Source: Pseudomonas paralcaligenes (GTDB taxonomy: Bacteria > Pseudomonadota > Gammaproteobacteria > Pseudomonadales > Pseudomonadaceae). Taken from it: a stretch of DNA of 64,000 bases. This document shows, in pieces, positions 15,535 to 24,955 of the stretch (its first letter is position 1; the number at the start of each line of letters is the position of its first letter). Below the pieces are notes generated by a model. It worked only from the letters and a program-made list of their open reading frames with translations, was not told where the DNA came from and made no database searches. The stretch lies in NCBI RefSeq assembly GCF_019655855.1, contig NZ_BPFX01000019.1:124001-188000 (forward strand), in the 5' to 3' direction. The position numbers were made by a program, and so were the translations under genes.

Positions 15535-17262
15535 TTAGCGGCCGGGTTGGGCGACGCGGAGGACTTCCGGCAGGGAAGTCAGCCCCTGCAGAACCTTGAG
15601 GAAACCATCTTCGAACATGGTACGCATGCCCTGCTGCCTCGCCACACGGTAGATCTGCTCGCTGCTGGCATGCTGCAGCACCAAGTTGCGCACCTCGTCG
15701 TTCATGATCAGCAGCTCGTGGATGCCCATGCGCCCACGATACCCCGTGTGTGCGCAGGCATCGCAGGCTCCCGCCGTCCAGACCTCGACGCCGCCGCGGG
15801 CATCTTCCGGCAGCAGATGGGCAACGCCCATGTGCTCTATTTCTTCACCACCGATGTGGTGAGGCTGTCGGCAATGCGGGCACAGTACACGGACAAGCCG
15901 CTGGGCCATGATTCCATTGATCGTGGAAGTGAGCAGATAGTCTTCCATGCCCATGTCGAGCAGGCGGGTCACACCACTGGGAGCATCGTTGGTGTGCAGG
16001 GTGGTCAGCACGATATGGCCGGTCAGGGCCGCCTGGATGGCGATGCCGGCCGTTTCCTTGTCGCGCATCTCGCCGATCATCACCACATCCGGGTCCTGAC
16101 GCAGGATCGAACGCAGTGCGCTGGCGAAATCCAGACCGACCTTGCTCGCCGTCTGGATCTGGTTCACACCCTGGATCTGGTATTCCACCGGGTCTTCGAC
16201 GGTGAGGATCTTGCGATCGACTGTGTTGAGGCGCGCCAGCGCCGCATAGAGCGTCGTGGTCTTGCCGCTACCGGTAGGCCCGGTGACGAGGAAGATGCCA
16301 TTGGGGCGATCCAGCACCGACTTGAAGTCGCGCAGGACATGCTCGGACAGCCCGATGCTCTCCAGGTCGATGGTCATCGCCTGCTTGTCCAGGATACGCA
16401 TGACGACGCTCTCGCCATGCATGGTCGGCACGGTGGACACCCGCAGGTCGATGGCCCGTCCCTGCAGGCGCAACTGGATGCGGCCGTCCTGCGGCAGGCG
16501 ACGCTCGGCGATGTTCAGCTTGGCGAGGATCTTCAGACGCGAGATCACGGCCGCTGCCATCGCCGCAGGTGAGTTTTCCACTTCCTGCAGAACACCATCG
16601 ATACGCAGACGGATGATCAGATTGTGCTCGAAGGGCTCGATATGGATATCGGATGCCCGACTGTCCAGTGCCCGCGAAAAGATGCCGTTGACCAGGCGGA
16701 TGACGGGCGCCTCGCTGGCCATGTCCCGCAGCCGCTCGACGTCGTCGACATGGGCCCCGAGCCCCTCGTCGCCGACATCGATCTCGCCTTCGGGCCTCGC
16801 CGCCCCCGCGCCATAGAGCCGCTCGTAGGCATTCTCGAGCTCGGAAGCCAGCGCGAGCACCGACTCCACGCGGCGCCCGGTCGCCATGTTCAACGACTGC
16901 AGAACATATTCGTCGGACGGGTCCAGCATCGCCACCAGCAGGCGCTCGCCATCATCGGCCAGCGGCAGCACATGCTGCTCGCGCATGAACATCGGCGAGA
17001 TCAGGTCCGCGCCGATGACCGGCTCACGGGGATAGTCGTCGGTGCCGATCAGTCGGTAGCCGCAGCGCTCCACCTGGATCGCGGCGATATCGCGCTCGGA
17101 CACCATGCCGAGACGGACGAGGATGTTCCCGAGCTGCCCGCCGGACACCTTCTGGACCTGGATGGCCCGCTGCAGATCGGACTCGGCCAGTTTTCCCGCG
17201 GCTTTCAGCCAATCGCCCAACTGATCTTTCACTTGCAGACCTCTCGTCGTCGTACCGGACAC
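15535..17262 (-). CDS. gspE: Type II secretion ATPase GspE
   Basis: 575 residues; the cytoplasmic hexameric ATPase powering pseudopilus assembly. An N-terminal MshEN-type domain (~15-150) comes first, then the ATPase core: SRASDIHIEP, Walker A GPTGSGKTTTLY, Asp box, Walker B RQDPDVVMIGEMRD, and the His box LTTLHTNDAPSGVTRLLDMG. The tetracysteine zinc loop is intact (CPHC and CDAC). It lies 42 bases downstream of the large glycosyltransferase gene on the same strand, so it may share the polysaccharide operon's transcript. No prepilin peptidase gene is nearby; PilD elsewhere would serve. Confidence 0.96.
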   Translation of the reverse strand: MSGTTTRGLQVKDQLGDWLKAAGKLAESDLQRAIQVQKVSGGQLGNILVRLGMVSERDIAAIQVERCGYRLIGTDDYPREPVIGADLISPMFMREQHVLPLADDGERLLVAMLDPSDEYVLQSLNMATGRRVESVLALASELENAYERLYGAGAARPEGEIDVGDEGLGAHVDDVERLRDMASEAPVIRLVNGIFSRALDSRASDIHIEPFEHNLIIRLRIDGVLQEVENSPAAMAAAVISRLKILAKLNIAERRLPQDGRIQLRLQGRAIDLRVSTVPTMHGESVVMRILDKQAMTIDLESIGLSEHVLRDFKSVLDRPNGIFLVTGPTGSGKTTTLYAALARLNTVDRKILTVEDPVEYQIQGVNQIQTASKVGLDFASALRSILRQDPDVVMIGEMRDKETAGIAIQAALTGHIVLTTLHTNDAPSGVTRLLDMGMEDYLLTSTINGIMAQRLVRVLCPHCRQPHHIGGEEIEHMGVAHLLPEDARGGVEVWTAGACDACAHTGYRGRMGIHELLIMNDEVRNLVLQHASSEQIYRVARQQGMRTMFEDGFLKVLQGLTSLPEVLRVAQPGR

Positions 17263-17303
17263 GCCATGCGCGCGTCAGCGCCCGCTCAGGCAGAGCACCA
17301 TAT

Positions 17304-20300
17304 TCAAGCGCGCCAGAGCACTCGCTTGATATTGCCTTTCCAGCGTGCGGGAATCCTGTTCACCAGCCCACGCGTCCAGCGCCATCCCAGAGCACGTTGC
17401 AGGATGCGCAGAATAACGGGGAAGCGCGCCGCAGGCAGCACTTGTTGTACGGGGCTGAGACGCGACCAGCCCGCATGCAGATGGGCCCACTCCGGCTGAG
17501 AAGGAGAGGACGGCACAGGAAGCGCCACAGCGTAGTCGCTGCCATAGCGAAAGCCATCACCCAACGGCTGGCGGTTTTCCTGCAGCTCGGGCGCGCGATC
17601 ACCCTGTATCCGCTCACGGATGTCCAACAACAGCGACATCATCGTGCCAGCCCCCTGGTCCGGCTCGACCAACCAGCTCCAAGGCCGCCCTGCCAGGCGC
17701 TCCGGGAACGCGCCGATGGCGGAAGCCACTACCGGCAACCCAGCGCGCATGCAGATGGACAGCGTGTAGCTGTAGGTTTCCGGACAGCTGCCAGGGAACC
17801 AGACCACATCGGGACGCAATTCATCCAGCCACTCGTCCACTCGCTCGTCCTCATAAGCCCCATGCACATGCAGATTGCTGACAGGGAACGAAGAAAGGTG
17901 CCGATAGGCGAAACCCAAAAGGTGAAACTCGACAGGCGCTCGCTGCCGGCGAGCCTCCAGTGCGCATGCCTCCAGCAGGTCCGCGCCCTTGAAGACGCTC
18001 AGCGCGCCGAGCACCAGCACCTTCAGCGGACGATCGCCCTGCAGCGGGCGTATGCGGACGAGCTGAGGCAAATCATGCTCGTGCGGCACATGGATGAAAT
18101 GCGCATCCGGGAAGTAACGCTTCATGCGCCCCAGACTGTCGGCGCTCGGCACGAATACGCGCTCAGCCCCGTTGAGCAGGCGGGTGCCGAACACCCGCCA
18201 TTCTGAGATTTCCACACCGCCCGGCGCCGGCCGGGTTTCCAGGCAGGCGTTGCAACCCGCCTCGTCGGGCGCGCCGCAGTAGCGCCCCTTCTCATCCGCC
18301 AGCGTGACCTGGGGGCACGCCAGGTAGTAATCATGCACGGTAACGTCGTATGGAACGCCGAGCTGCTCCGGCAGCAGTAGAAACTGCAGATGCACGCCGA
18401 TGGTGTGATGGAAGTGAATGCGGGATACACCCAGGTCCCGCAATGTGTCCAGCAGCAACTGGAAGTCGCGCCCCGGCTCGAACAGCAGGCGCGAGCGCTT
18501 GCCGCCATTCAGAGGACCAAGGGAAACGCGCCCCCCCTCTTCCTGGGGCTGCAGCAGGTAGATTTCCGCGTGATCGCCGACTTCATCCGCCATATCGAGC
18601 AGATGCTTTTCCGTACCGCCGCCACGGCCGTGGTTGATCATCAGAACCACCGGCCGACCGCTCTCCCGGGCACGGAGCATGTCGATGGCGAATCGCATGT
18701 GCGCGGCGGGATCTGCCGCGATGTGTTCTCGTATCAGCAGGTCGTAGCCAGGATAGAGACGCGTGAGCGCACGGTGCCCGATCCGCTGGTTCTCGCTCTG
18801 GGTCTCGGCGAAGCTGACACCACCCTCGTGATAGACGAACACATCGCCGCACAGCACGTGACGCCAGCCACTACCGGCCGAGCGCATGCAGAACTCGTTT
18901 TCCTCGCCGTAGCCCTTGCCGAAGAGCTCCTCGTTGAACAGTCCGCAGTCGTCCAGGCAGTCACGACGGATGTACATGCAGAAACCGACCGCAGTGGGAA
19001 TATCGACCCGCTGCCCGGCATTGGCGCGCTGGCAGAGGGCATCCATCGCCGCCGTATCCATTCCTTCCGGCAGGTCGTTGTCCTGGCAGAACACGGGATA
19101 GCTGCAAATGGTGGCGCTGTTGGAGAAGGGCGTGACCGACGCGATGCGCGCATGCTCGTAGGCGGCACGCTGGATCCGGTCGAGCCAGTCGCCGGCCACC
19201 TCGGTATCGCTGTTGAGCAGCAGCACGTCGCGCTCGGGATGCAGTGCCATGCCACGATTGACCGTGCCGACGAAGCCCAGATTCCTGTCGTTGCGCAGCA
19301 GCGTGACCCGATCGGCGATCGTATCCAGCCAGGCCACCAGTTCGGGCTCGGGACTGGCGTCCTCGATCACGATCACCTCGACCTGGGTCGCCAGCGGCTG
19401 CGCCAGAACGCTCTCTATGCAGCGGCGCGTTTCCTCGAGGCCACGGTAGACAGGGATGATGACATCGACCTTGGGCAGCGAATCCGGGCGCCACGCAACG
19501 CTGGCCGCCGGAACGGATGTCCCGATCACCCTGTGCGTCTGCCCCAGCAGGCGCATCAATGCATTGCGACCGCGCCATAGCTTGCTATTGGCAATGAGCT
19601 GGAGACGCTCGTCGGCCCTGCGATACTGGCCGATGGATTCGGCCAGAGCCTCACGCAGGTGCTCATGCTGCTCGATCAGCTGCAACCTGCTCGCTCGCTC
19701 GCGTTCCAGATCGACAGCCTGCTCGCGCGCCTGCTCGAGCGCCAGGATCAAGGCGTCACGCTGAACGTTGTATTGCTCGAGCAGGCTGTCGCGCGCCTCG
19801 ACCACGCGACGCGCCTCGGTCAGATCGCTGCCCAGGCGCTCCAGTCTCGACTGGGTCTGCCCCAGCACATGCTGAGAGCGAAGCAGGGCGATACCGTCAC
19901 CCAGTGCATGGAACAACCGGACGACGGGCTGCGGCTCTGCACTAGCCGCCTCGAGGAAACGCAGGACCGGCTCGGGGACAGCCCGGCCCACCGCCAGCAC
20001 GCCGAGGCCGAAGCCGTAGGGAAACTCGAACGCGGGATACTCGCGCTGTAACTCCTCCCACAGGCGCCATACCGCAAAATCGCCGTGACGCACATTGGTA
20101 TCGTGGAACAGCACGACCCCCCGCTCGCTCATCTTGGGCAGCCATGTCTCGAAATCGTGACGCACTGCCTCGTAGGTATGCAGGCCATCGATATGCAGGA
20201 GATCGACGCTGCCATCGGCGAAGTGCTCCAGAGCGTCGTCGAACGTCATGCGCAGCAAGGTCGAGAAACGGGAATAGCGCGGATCGTGGTAGCTGGACAG

Positions 20301-20579
20301 GTCGGCGAAGATGTCGTCGCCGTACAGCCCGGCCTGGCTGTCGCCCTGCCAGGTATCCACGGCATAGCAGCGCGTCGGCAGCGCCTGGCTCACCACCCCC
20401 TGGCAGAAGGCGCTGTACGAGTCGCCCTTGTGCGTGCCCAGCTCCACGAGAACCCGGGGCCGGGCCATGTCCAGCAATGCAAAGGCAAAGGGTATGTGCC
20501 GGTGCCAGGAACCGATGTCCGTCAGACGCTCGGGCATCTCGGCCGCGGCGGCGCAACTCAACAAATCAAAAGGCTGCAT
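17304..20579 (-). CDS. Methyltransferase - coiled coil - GT2 - GT4 glycosyltransferase
   Basis: 1091 residues, cytoplasmic. Residues ~35-195 are a class I SAM-methyltransferase (VLVELGTHKGDSYSAF, DLLHIDGLHTYEAVRHDF, GVVLFHDTNVRHGDFAV). Residues ~238-330 are predicted coiled coil (Arg/Glu/Leu-rich). Residues ~371-590 are a GT2 domain with VDVIIPVYRG, the DXD-like NSDTE at 456-460 and the acidic motif GKGYGEENEFC. Residues ~645-975 are a GT4 domain (NHGRGGGTEKH, VTVHDYYLACP, VLGALSVFKG, PETYSYTLSICMRAGLPV). A basic amphipathic C-terminus may touch the membrane. With wzm/wzt upstream, it probably builds or caps a surface polysaccharide. The methyltransferase plus coiled coil recalls chain-terminating ruler proteins such as WbdD, by analogy only. 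Confidence 0.85.
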   Translation of the reverse strand: MQPFDLLSCAAAAEMPERLTDIGSWHRHIPFAFALLDMARPRVLVELGTHKGDSYSAFCQGVVSQALPTRCYAVDTWQGDSQAGLYGDDIFADLSSYHDPRYSRFSTLLRMTFDDALEHFADGSVDLLHIDGLHTYEAVRHDFETWLPKMSERGVVLFHDTNVRHGDFAVWRLWEELQREYPAFEFPYGFGLGVLAVGRAVPEPVLRFLEAASAEPQPVVRLFHALGDGIALLRSQHVLGQTQSRLERLGSDLTEARRVVEARDSLLEQYNVQRDALILALEQAREQAVDLERERASRLQLIEQHEHLREALAESIGQYRRADERLQLIANSKLWRGRNALMRLLGQTHRVIGTSVPAASVAWRPDSLPKVDVIIPVYRGLEETRRCIESVLAQPLATQVEVIVIEDASPEPELVAWLDTIADRVTLLRNDRNLGFVGTVNRGMALHPERDVLLLNSDTEVAGDWLDRIQRAAYEHARIASVTPFSNSATICSYPVFCQDNDLPEGMDTAAMDALCQRANAGQRVDIPTAVGFCMYIRRDCLDDCGLFNEELFGKGYGEENEFCMRSAGSGWRHVLCGDVFVYHEGGVSFAETQSENQRIGHRALTRLYPGYDLLIREHIAADPAAHMRFAIDMLRARESGRPVVLMINHGRGGGTEKHLLDMADEVGDHAEIYLLQPQEEGGRVSLGPLNGGKRSRLLFEPGRDFQLLLDTLRDLGVSRIHFHHTIGVHLQFLLLPEQLGVPYDVTVHDYYLACPQVTLADEKGRYCGAPDEAGCNACLETRPAPGGVEISEWRVFGTRLLNGAERVFVPSADSLGRMKRYFPDAHFIHVPHEHDLPQLVRIRPLQGDRPLKVLVLGALSVFKGADLLEACALEARRQRAPVEFHLLGFAYRHLSSFPVSNLHVHGAYEDERVDEWLDELRPDVVWFPGSCPETYSYTLSICMRAGLPVVASAIGAFPERLAGRPWSWLVEPDQGAGTMMSLLLDIRERIQGDRAPELQENRQPLGDGFRYGSDYAVALPVPSSPSQPEWAHLHAGWSRLSPVQQVLPAARFPVILRILQRALGWRWTRGLVNRIPARWKGNIKRVLWRA

Positions 20580-20745
20580 GCAATCTCGATATATCAGGGA
20601 ACGCCGCCAAGACGCGGCTCAACCACGGAAGTTTTGGTTTTTCATTCGGGCCTCGCCCCACCACAGGCGAGAGCCCATCCACTGGGGCGAAAGCATACCC
20701 CTGGAGCACATGACGGAGATACCTGGAGCGCCAGCCATCGCATGG

Positions 20746-21993
20746 TCAGCCCGAGGTCTCGACATCGACGTCCATGGAGCAGGCGACGCTCTCCAGTTCG
20801 AACAGCCCGGTCAGGCTGGGCGATGACTGGGAACGGAACGCCAGTGCGTCATGGATCCAGTGATGCTGCACATGCTGCTGCTGGGTGCCCGCCCCCAGGG
20901 CGACACTGATGGTGTAGTCGCCGGTGGCCAGCAACGGCAGATAGAACTCGAAGGTGACGCTGCAGCGGCTTCCCGCGCTGAACAGCTCCCAGTCCGGCAG
21001 CAATGCGATGCTGTTTTCACCGCAGATGGCCTGGCTCAGGCGGTCCTTGACGAAGAAGCCGAGGATCGGAGAAGTGATTTCGTCACGCGCACTGCACTCG
21101 ACCTCGAGGCGCACTCGCTGCGCACGCTCGAGAACGGTCACCTTGTTGCCCGCCGCGTCGAACAGGCTGCACTTCTCGATTCGCCCGCCCCCCAGACCGA
21201 ACTCCTTGTCCGAGACAGGTACCGGCTCGGCGGAAGACTCGGTCTGCTCCGTCAGGCGGTCCTCGTAAAAGGAGCCCAGGTAGGCATCGCTGACCGTCTT
21301 GGCCTCGCCGAAGCGCTGCATCCGACCACCGTCGAGCCACAGCGCCCGCTCGCAGAGATTGATCACGGAGTGAGTGTCATGGCTGACGAAAAGCAGCGTG
21401 CCCTTCTCCGCGAAACGCCGCAGAAAACGCAGGCACTTCTGGGTGAAATAGACGTCGCCCACGGCGAGGGCCTCATCTATCACCAGGATGTCGGCATCCA
21501 GGTGGGCAATCACCGCGAAGGCCAGACGCACGAACATGCCGCTCGAATAGGTCTTCACCGGCTGGTCGATGAAGTCGCCGATTTCCGCGAAGGCGAGGAT
21601 GTCGGCCATGCGGGCGTCGATCTCCGCCCGGCCGAGGCCGTGGATCGCCGCGCTCATGTAGACGTTCTCGCGCCCCGTGAACTCGGGACTGAAGCCCGCG
21701 CCCAGTTCGAGCAGCGCCGCGATACGCCCATTCACCCGCACCTGCCCGGTCGTGGGCGTCAGGGTGCCGCAGATGATTTGCAGCAGCGTCGACTTGCCGG
21801 CCCCGTTGCGTCCGATGACACCCAGGGTCTCGCCCTTGCGCACCTCGAAGTCGATGCCCTGCAAGGCATGGAACTCCCGCCCCATGCGGCGCCTGGAGCC
21901 GAACAGGAGATGCGCCAGGCGCTGCGCCGGAGAACTGAACACATGGTAGGTCTTGCTGACGCCTCGCAGCGAAATGGCGACTTCAGAGGACAT
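20746..21993 (-). CDS. wzt: ABC transporter ATPase for polysaccharide export (Wzt type)
   Basis: 415 residues from the ATG at 21993 (MSSEVAISLRGVSKTY), which overlaps the wzm stop by 11 bases; the frame open upstream is a shadow of wzm. ATPase domain to ~245: Walker A GRNGAGKST, signature YSSGMFVRLAFA, Walker B ADILVIDEALAVGD, His switch FVSHD. Residues ~260-415 form the extra C-terminal beta-sandwich of Wzt proteins, which in O9a-type systems recognises the modified non-reducing end of the finished chain. This domain makes a chain-end mark (possibly methyl) likely. Confidence 0.92.
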   Translation of the reverse strand: MSSEVAISLRGVSKTYHVFSSPAQRLAHLLFGSRRRMGREFHALQGIDFEVRKGETLGVIGRNGAGKSTLLQIICGTLTPTTGQVRVNGRIAALLELGAGFSPEFTGRENVYMSAAIHGLGRAEIDARMADILAFAEIGDFIDQPVKTYSSGMFVRLAFAVIAHLDADILVIDEALAVGDVYFTQKCLRFLRRFAEKGTLLFVSHDTHSVINLCERALWLDGGRMQRFGEAKTVSDAYLGSFYEDRLTEQTESSAEPVPVSDKEFGLGGGRIEKCSLFDAAGNKVTVLERAQRVRLEVECSARDEITSPILGFFVKDRLSQAICGENSIALLPDWELFSAGSRCSVTFEFYLPLLATGDYTISVALGAGTQQQHVQHHWIHDALAFRSQSSPSLTGLFELESVACSMDVDVETSG

Positions 21994-22798
21994 CGGCAAA
22001 ACCCCGGCGAGTGCGTCTGAAGAACAGTCCACCCAACAGCGCGCATACCAGCCCCAGACCGAAATAGAGCAGGTAGTCGCCAACGGAGGGCAGATGGCCG
22101 GCCAGCACCAGCGCGCGCATCATCTCGATGGCGGGTGTCAGGGGGTTCAGGTAGAGCCAGCCCTGGTAGGCCTCCGGCAACGCCGACACGGGGTAGAACA
22201 CCGGCGCCATGAACATCATCACCGTGATGAAGACCGGGATGATCTGACCGATATCCCGCAGGAACACACCAAGGGCCGTCAGGAACCAGGAGACGCCCAG
22301 CACGACGAGCACCAGCGGCAGCATGACCAGCGGCAGGGCGATCACCTGCCAGTGCACGAAGCCCTGGATCAGCAGCTGGGCCACCAGCAACACGGCGATA
22401 CTGATCGCGGAATGGAACAGCGCCGACACCAGCACGACGGGCGGCAGTATCCAGAGCGGGAACACCACCCGCTTCACGTAGCTGACGTATTGCAGCATCA
22501 GCCCCGGCGCCCGACTGACGCATTCGGCGAAGAAGCCATGCACGATGATGCCGGCGAAGACGTTCATGGCGAAGCTCGCCTTGTCATCGCCACCGATGCC
22601 CCAACGGGCCTTGAACACCACGCTGAACACGAAGGTGTAGACCACCAGCATGATCATGGGCGACAGCAGCGACCACAGGATGCCCATTACGGAGCCGCGG
22701 TAGCGAGAAGCGATCTCGCGGCGCCCCAACTGCATGATTAGATAAAGTATGTGCATCATCGACGACAGTCGCAGCCCAGGGGCGGAAAAATCGCCCAT
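21983..22798 (-). CDS. wzm: ABC transporter permease for polysaccharide export (Wzm type)
   Basis: 271 residues from the ATG at 22798, eight bases after GGGGA; the ATG pair at 22759/22756 is an alternative. It has six transmembrane helices, starting REIASRYRGSVMGILWSLLSPMIM, the usual beginning of the ABC-2 polysaccharide export permease, and containing FYPVSALPEAYQGWLYLNPL. It is the membrane channel for lipid-linked polysaccharide, paired with Wzt. First gene of the presumed wzm-wzt-glycosyltransferase(-gsp) transcript. Confidence 0.9.
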   Translation of the reverse strand: MGDFSAPGLRLSSMMHILYLIMQLGRREIASRYRGSVMGILWSLLSPMIMLVVYTFVFSVVFKARWGIGGDDKASFAMNVFAGIIVHGFFAECVSRAPGLMLQYVSYVKRVVFPLWILPPVVLVSALFHSAISIAVLLVAQLLIQGFVHWQVIALPLVMLPLVLVVLGVSWFLTALGVFLRDIGQIIPVFITVMMFMAPVFYPVSALPEAYQGWLYLNPLTPAIEMMRALVLAGHLPSVGDYLLYFGLGLVCALLGGLFFRRTRRGFADVL

Positions 22799-22898
22799 TA
22801 TCGGCATCCCCGCCCTCAATGCAATGCCCGCCGCCGGAAGGTAGGGGCCATCCTCCACCCCGTCATGAAACCCGAGCACGCCGTGGCGTGGCCGCCGA

Positions 22899-23639
22899 TC
22901 AGCCGCGCCCGGGGAAATAGAAGGGTTTGACGATGCCGTTGAGGCGCGAATAGGGGATGAGCAATTCAGGATGGCCGCTGGCGTAGGGTGCGATGCGGCC
23001 GACCTCGTACTTGAGCATCACCGAGCCGCGCAGCATGGCCACGTTGGTGGTGCGCTCGAACGGCCAGGTGGCCTGGTAGTCGGTGTTCTGGTCCAGCCCG
23101 CTGGCCTTGAGCCAGGCCTGGTGGGCCAGCTCCGCCTGTTGCCAGAACGCCTGCAGACCGTCCGGCAGCAGCAGGTCGTCCAGGCCCAGTATCCGATTCA
23201 GCTGGCGGTCGTAGTTCAGGTAGGTGCGTCCGGGGATGCCGTGGGCGCCTCCGGTGAAGCGGTAGCTGGACAGTTCGATCACTACCAGCCGGTCGTGCTG
23301 TTCCAGCACCTTGGCCTGCAGGTAGCTCATCCAGCCCGGCCTGGCCGTGGCCAGGAAGTCCCGCTCATAGGCCTGCAGCGAGGCTGGCGGCGGGTCGCCT
23401 GGCAGTTCGATGGTCAGCTTGAGCAGTTCCCGCTCGATGCGCGCATTCAGCTCGGGCAGGCCGTCCAGCTGCTGCAGGTCGATATTGACCAGCGGGCACT
23501 CCTTGCCCTCGCACCCCGGCGTACGGTGCTCCCAGGCCTGGCGGGTGGTGGGCAGCGACGACGTGGTCTTGCCGGTCGACTGGCAACCGCTCAACAGCAA
23601 CGAGAGGCACAGCAGGCCGGCAATGGCGATGGGGCGCAT
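22899..23639 (-). CDS. DUF3298/RsiV-type outer-membrane lipoprotein
   Basis: 246 residues with lipobox LLLSGC (Cys19). The body fits the RsiV/DUF3298 family: LNARIERELLKLTIELPGD, an SSYRFTGGAHG motif, RTYLNYDRQLNRILGLDDLL, and the usual C-terminal PYASGHPELLIPYSRL. The family's function in Gram-negatives is unknown. It lies 110 bases past the barrel gene and could be the last gene of that operon or separate. The longer open frame upstream lacks a signal peptide and is a shadow. Confidence 0.8.
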   Translation of the reverse strand: MRPIAIAGLLCLSLLLSGCQSTGKTTSSLPTTRQAWEHRTPGCEGKECPLVNIDLQQLDGLPELNARIERELLKLTIELPGDPPPASLQAYERDFLATARPGWMSYLQAKVLEQHDRLVVIELSSYRFTGGAHGIPGRTYLNYDRQLNRILGLDDLLLPDGLQAFWQQAELAHQAWLKASGLDQNTDYQATWPFERTTNVAMLRGSVMLKYEVGRIAPYASGHPELLIPYSRLNGIVKPFYFPGRG

Positions 23640-23749
23640 GGACTTTCCTCGGGGACGGCGACGGGCGTTTCGACTGCGCGCCGCCTCGGGCGTTCCCGGG
23701 GCGGCGGCGGCCATTGTCGCCGGCCGCGCGGCGCCGTCCAAGCCCGTCT

Positions 23750-24955
23750 TCAGAGGCTGAAGTCGCGGCGTACCTGCAGATAGACACGGTCGCGGTCGTC
23801 GAACTGGCCGTACTGGGTGGCCTGGCCACCACTGAAGCCGATGTAGCCCGCCTCCAGGTACCACTGGTTCCACGGCCGGTAGCCGAGGTTGGCCTTGACC
23901 ATGTGGCTGCTCTGCACTTCGCGGTGGTAGAGCCAGAGGATGCCGGCGTTGAGGCGCTGCTTGGACCAGTCCTTGAGCACCGCCGCCGAAGCCTCCCAGC
24001 CGGTATCCCGCTGCAGGCTGTCCGGCGCGCCGTGGCGATGGCTGACCGTGGCCTGCAGGTTCACCGTCCACTCGTTGCGGGTCAGGTCGAGGCCGAGCAG
24101 TGCCGCCGTCCTGGGCACGTTGTCAGCGCCTTCCGGCGTCTGCAGCGGCTCGTGGAACAGGTGCACCAGGTCGCCGCGCACCACCCAGTCGCCAGCCGGC
24201 CGGGCGAACGAGGCGCCGACCAGGCTACGCCGGCGCTGCTGCTCGACCAGCTGTCCTTCCTTCTCTATGTAGAGAGGGTCGGGGCTGAGGCCGTCGAACA
24301 GGTAGAAGTCCAGATCGGTGCCGTCGACGAAGGTCTTGCCGCGCCAGCCGATGTCCGGCCGCTCGTGCGCGTCGTCCTCGGGCAGCCCCTCCGGCCGCCC
24401 GGCGATGGCGAAGTCGGCGCCAGCTGGCGCGTGGCGGGTGGTCCGGGTCTTCGGCGCGACGACGAACTGATGCTCCAGGCTGTCGCCGTAGATTTCCACC
24501 ACCGCCATCGGCCGGGTCTGCCGGCCGAGGGAGTAGTCGTCGATGTAGGGCAGCAGGAACTCGCGCAGGTCCAGCGGATTGAGCACGTCGACCAGACGGA
24601 AGTAGTCGCCGCGGCCCCAGGCGATCTGCTGTTGACCGATGCGCCACTGCCAGGCATCACCGGCCCAGGTGAGGTACAGCTCGCGCAGGTCCTGGTCGGA
24701 CTTCATGCGGTCTTCCAGCTTGCCGCCGGCATCGTCGTACTGGCTGCGGTAGCGGCCGAGCAGCACGCTGTCGAGGGTCCAGTTGCCTTCGCTGACGCGA
24801 CTCTCCAGCAGCGCCTCGATGCGGTGCCCGGAGCTGCTGGCGCCAGTGGTGCTGTGGTGGTAGCCGTCCTCCACGTGGCCGCGACCGCTGAAGGTCACAG
24901 CCACGGCGGGCAGGCTGGCCAGGCTGCCGAGCAGGCCGATGAACACTGCGCGCAT
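23750..24955 (-). CDS. Outer-membrane beta-barrel protein, DUF1302-like
   Basis: 401 residues with a signal peptide ending AVAV or AVA at about residue 20. The body alternates amphipathic strands with tight turns (RGHVEDGYHHSTTG, WRIGQQQIAWGRGDYFRLVDVLNPLDLREFL, YIGFSGGQATQYGQFDD) and ends in Phe-Ser-Leu, a barrel-type C-terminus. The WGRGD...DVLNPLD stretch is typical of DUF1302-type porins. In other Pseudomonas such barrels sit beside RND exporters and DUF1329/LolA-like proteins; this operon has the same trio. It would carry the exported product across the outer membrane. Start overlaps the upstream stop by one base. Confidence 0.82.
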   Translation of the reverse strand: MRAVFIGLLGSLASLPAVAVTFSGRGHVEDGYHHSTTGASSSGHRIEALLESRVSEGNWTLDSVLLGRYRSQYDDAGGKLEDRMKSDQDLRELYLTWAGDAWQWRIGQQQIAWGRGDYFRLVDVLNPLDLREFLLPYIDDYSLGRQTRPMAVVEIYGDSLEHQFVVAPKTRTTRHAPAGADFAIAGRPEGLPEDDAHERPDIGWRGKTFVDGTDLDFYLFDGLSPDPLYIEKEGQLVEQQRRRSLVGASFARPAGDWVVRGDLVHLFHEPLQTPEGADNVPRTAALLGLDLTRNEWTVNLQATVSHRHGAPDSLQRDTGWEASAAVLKDWSKQRLNAGILWLYHREVQSSHMVKANLGYRPWNQWYLEAGYIGFSGGQATQYGQFDDRDRVYLQVRRDFSL

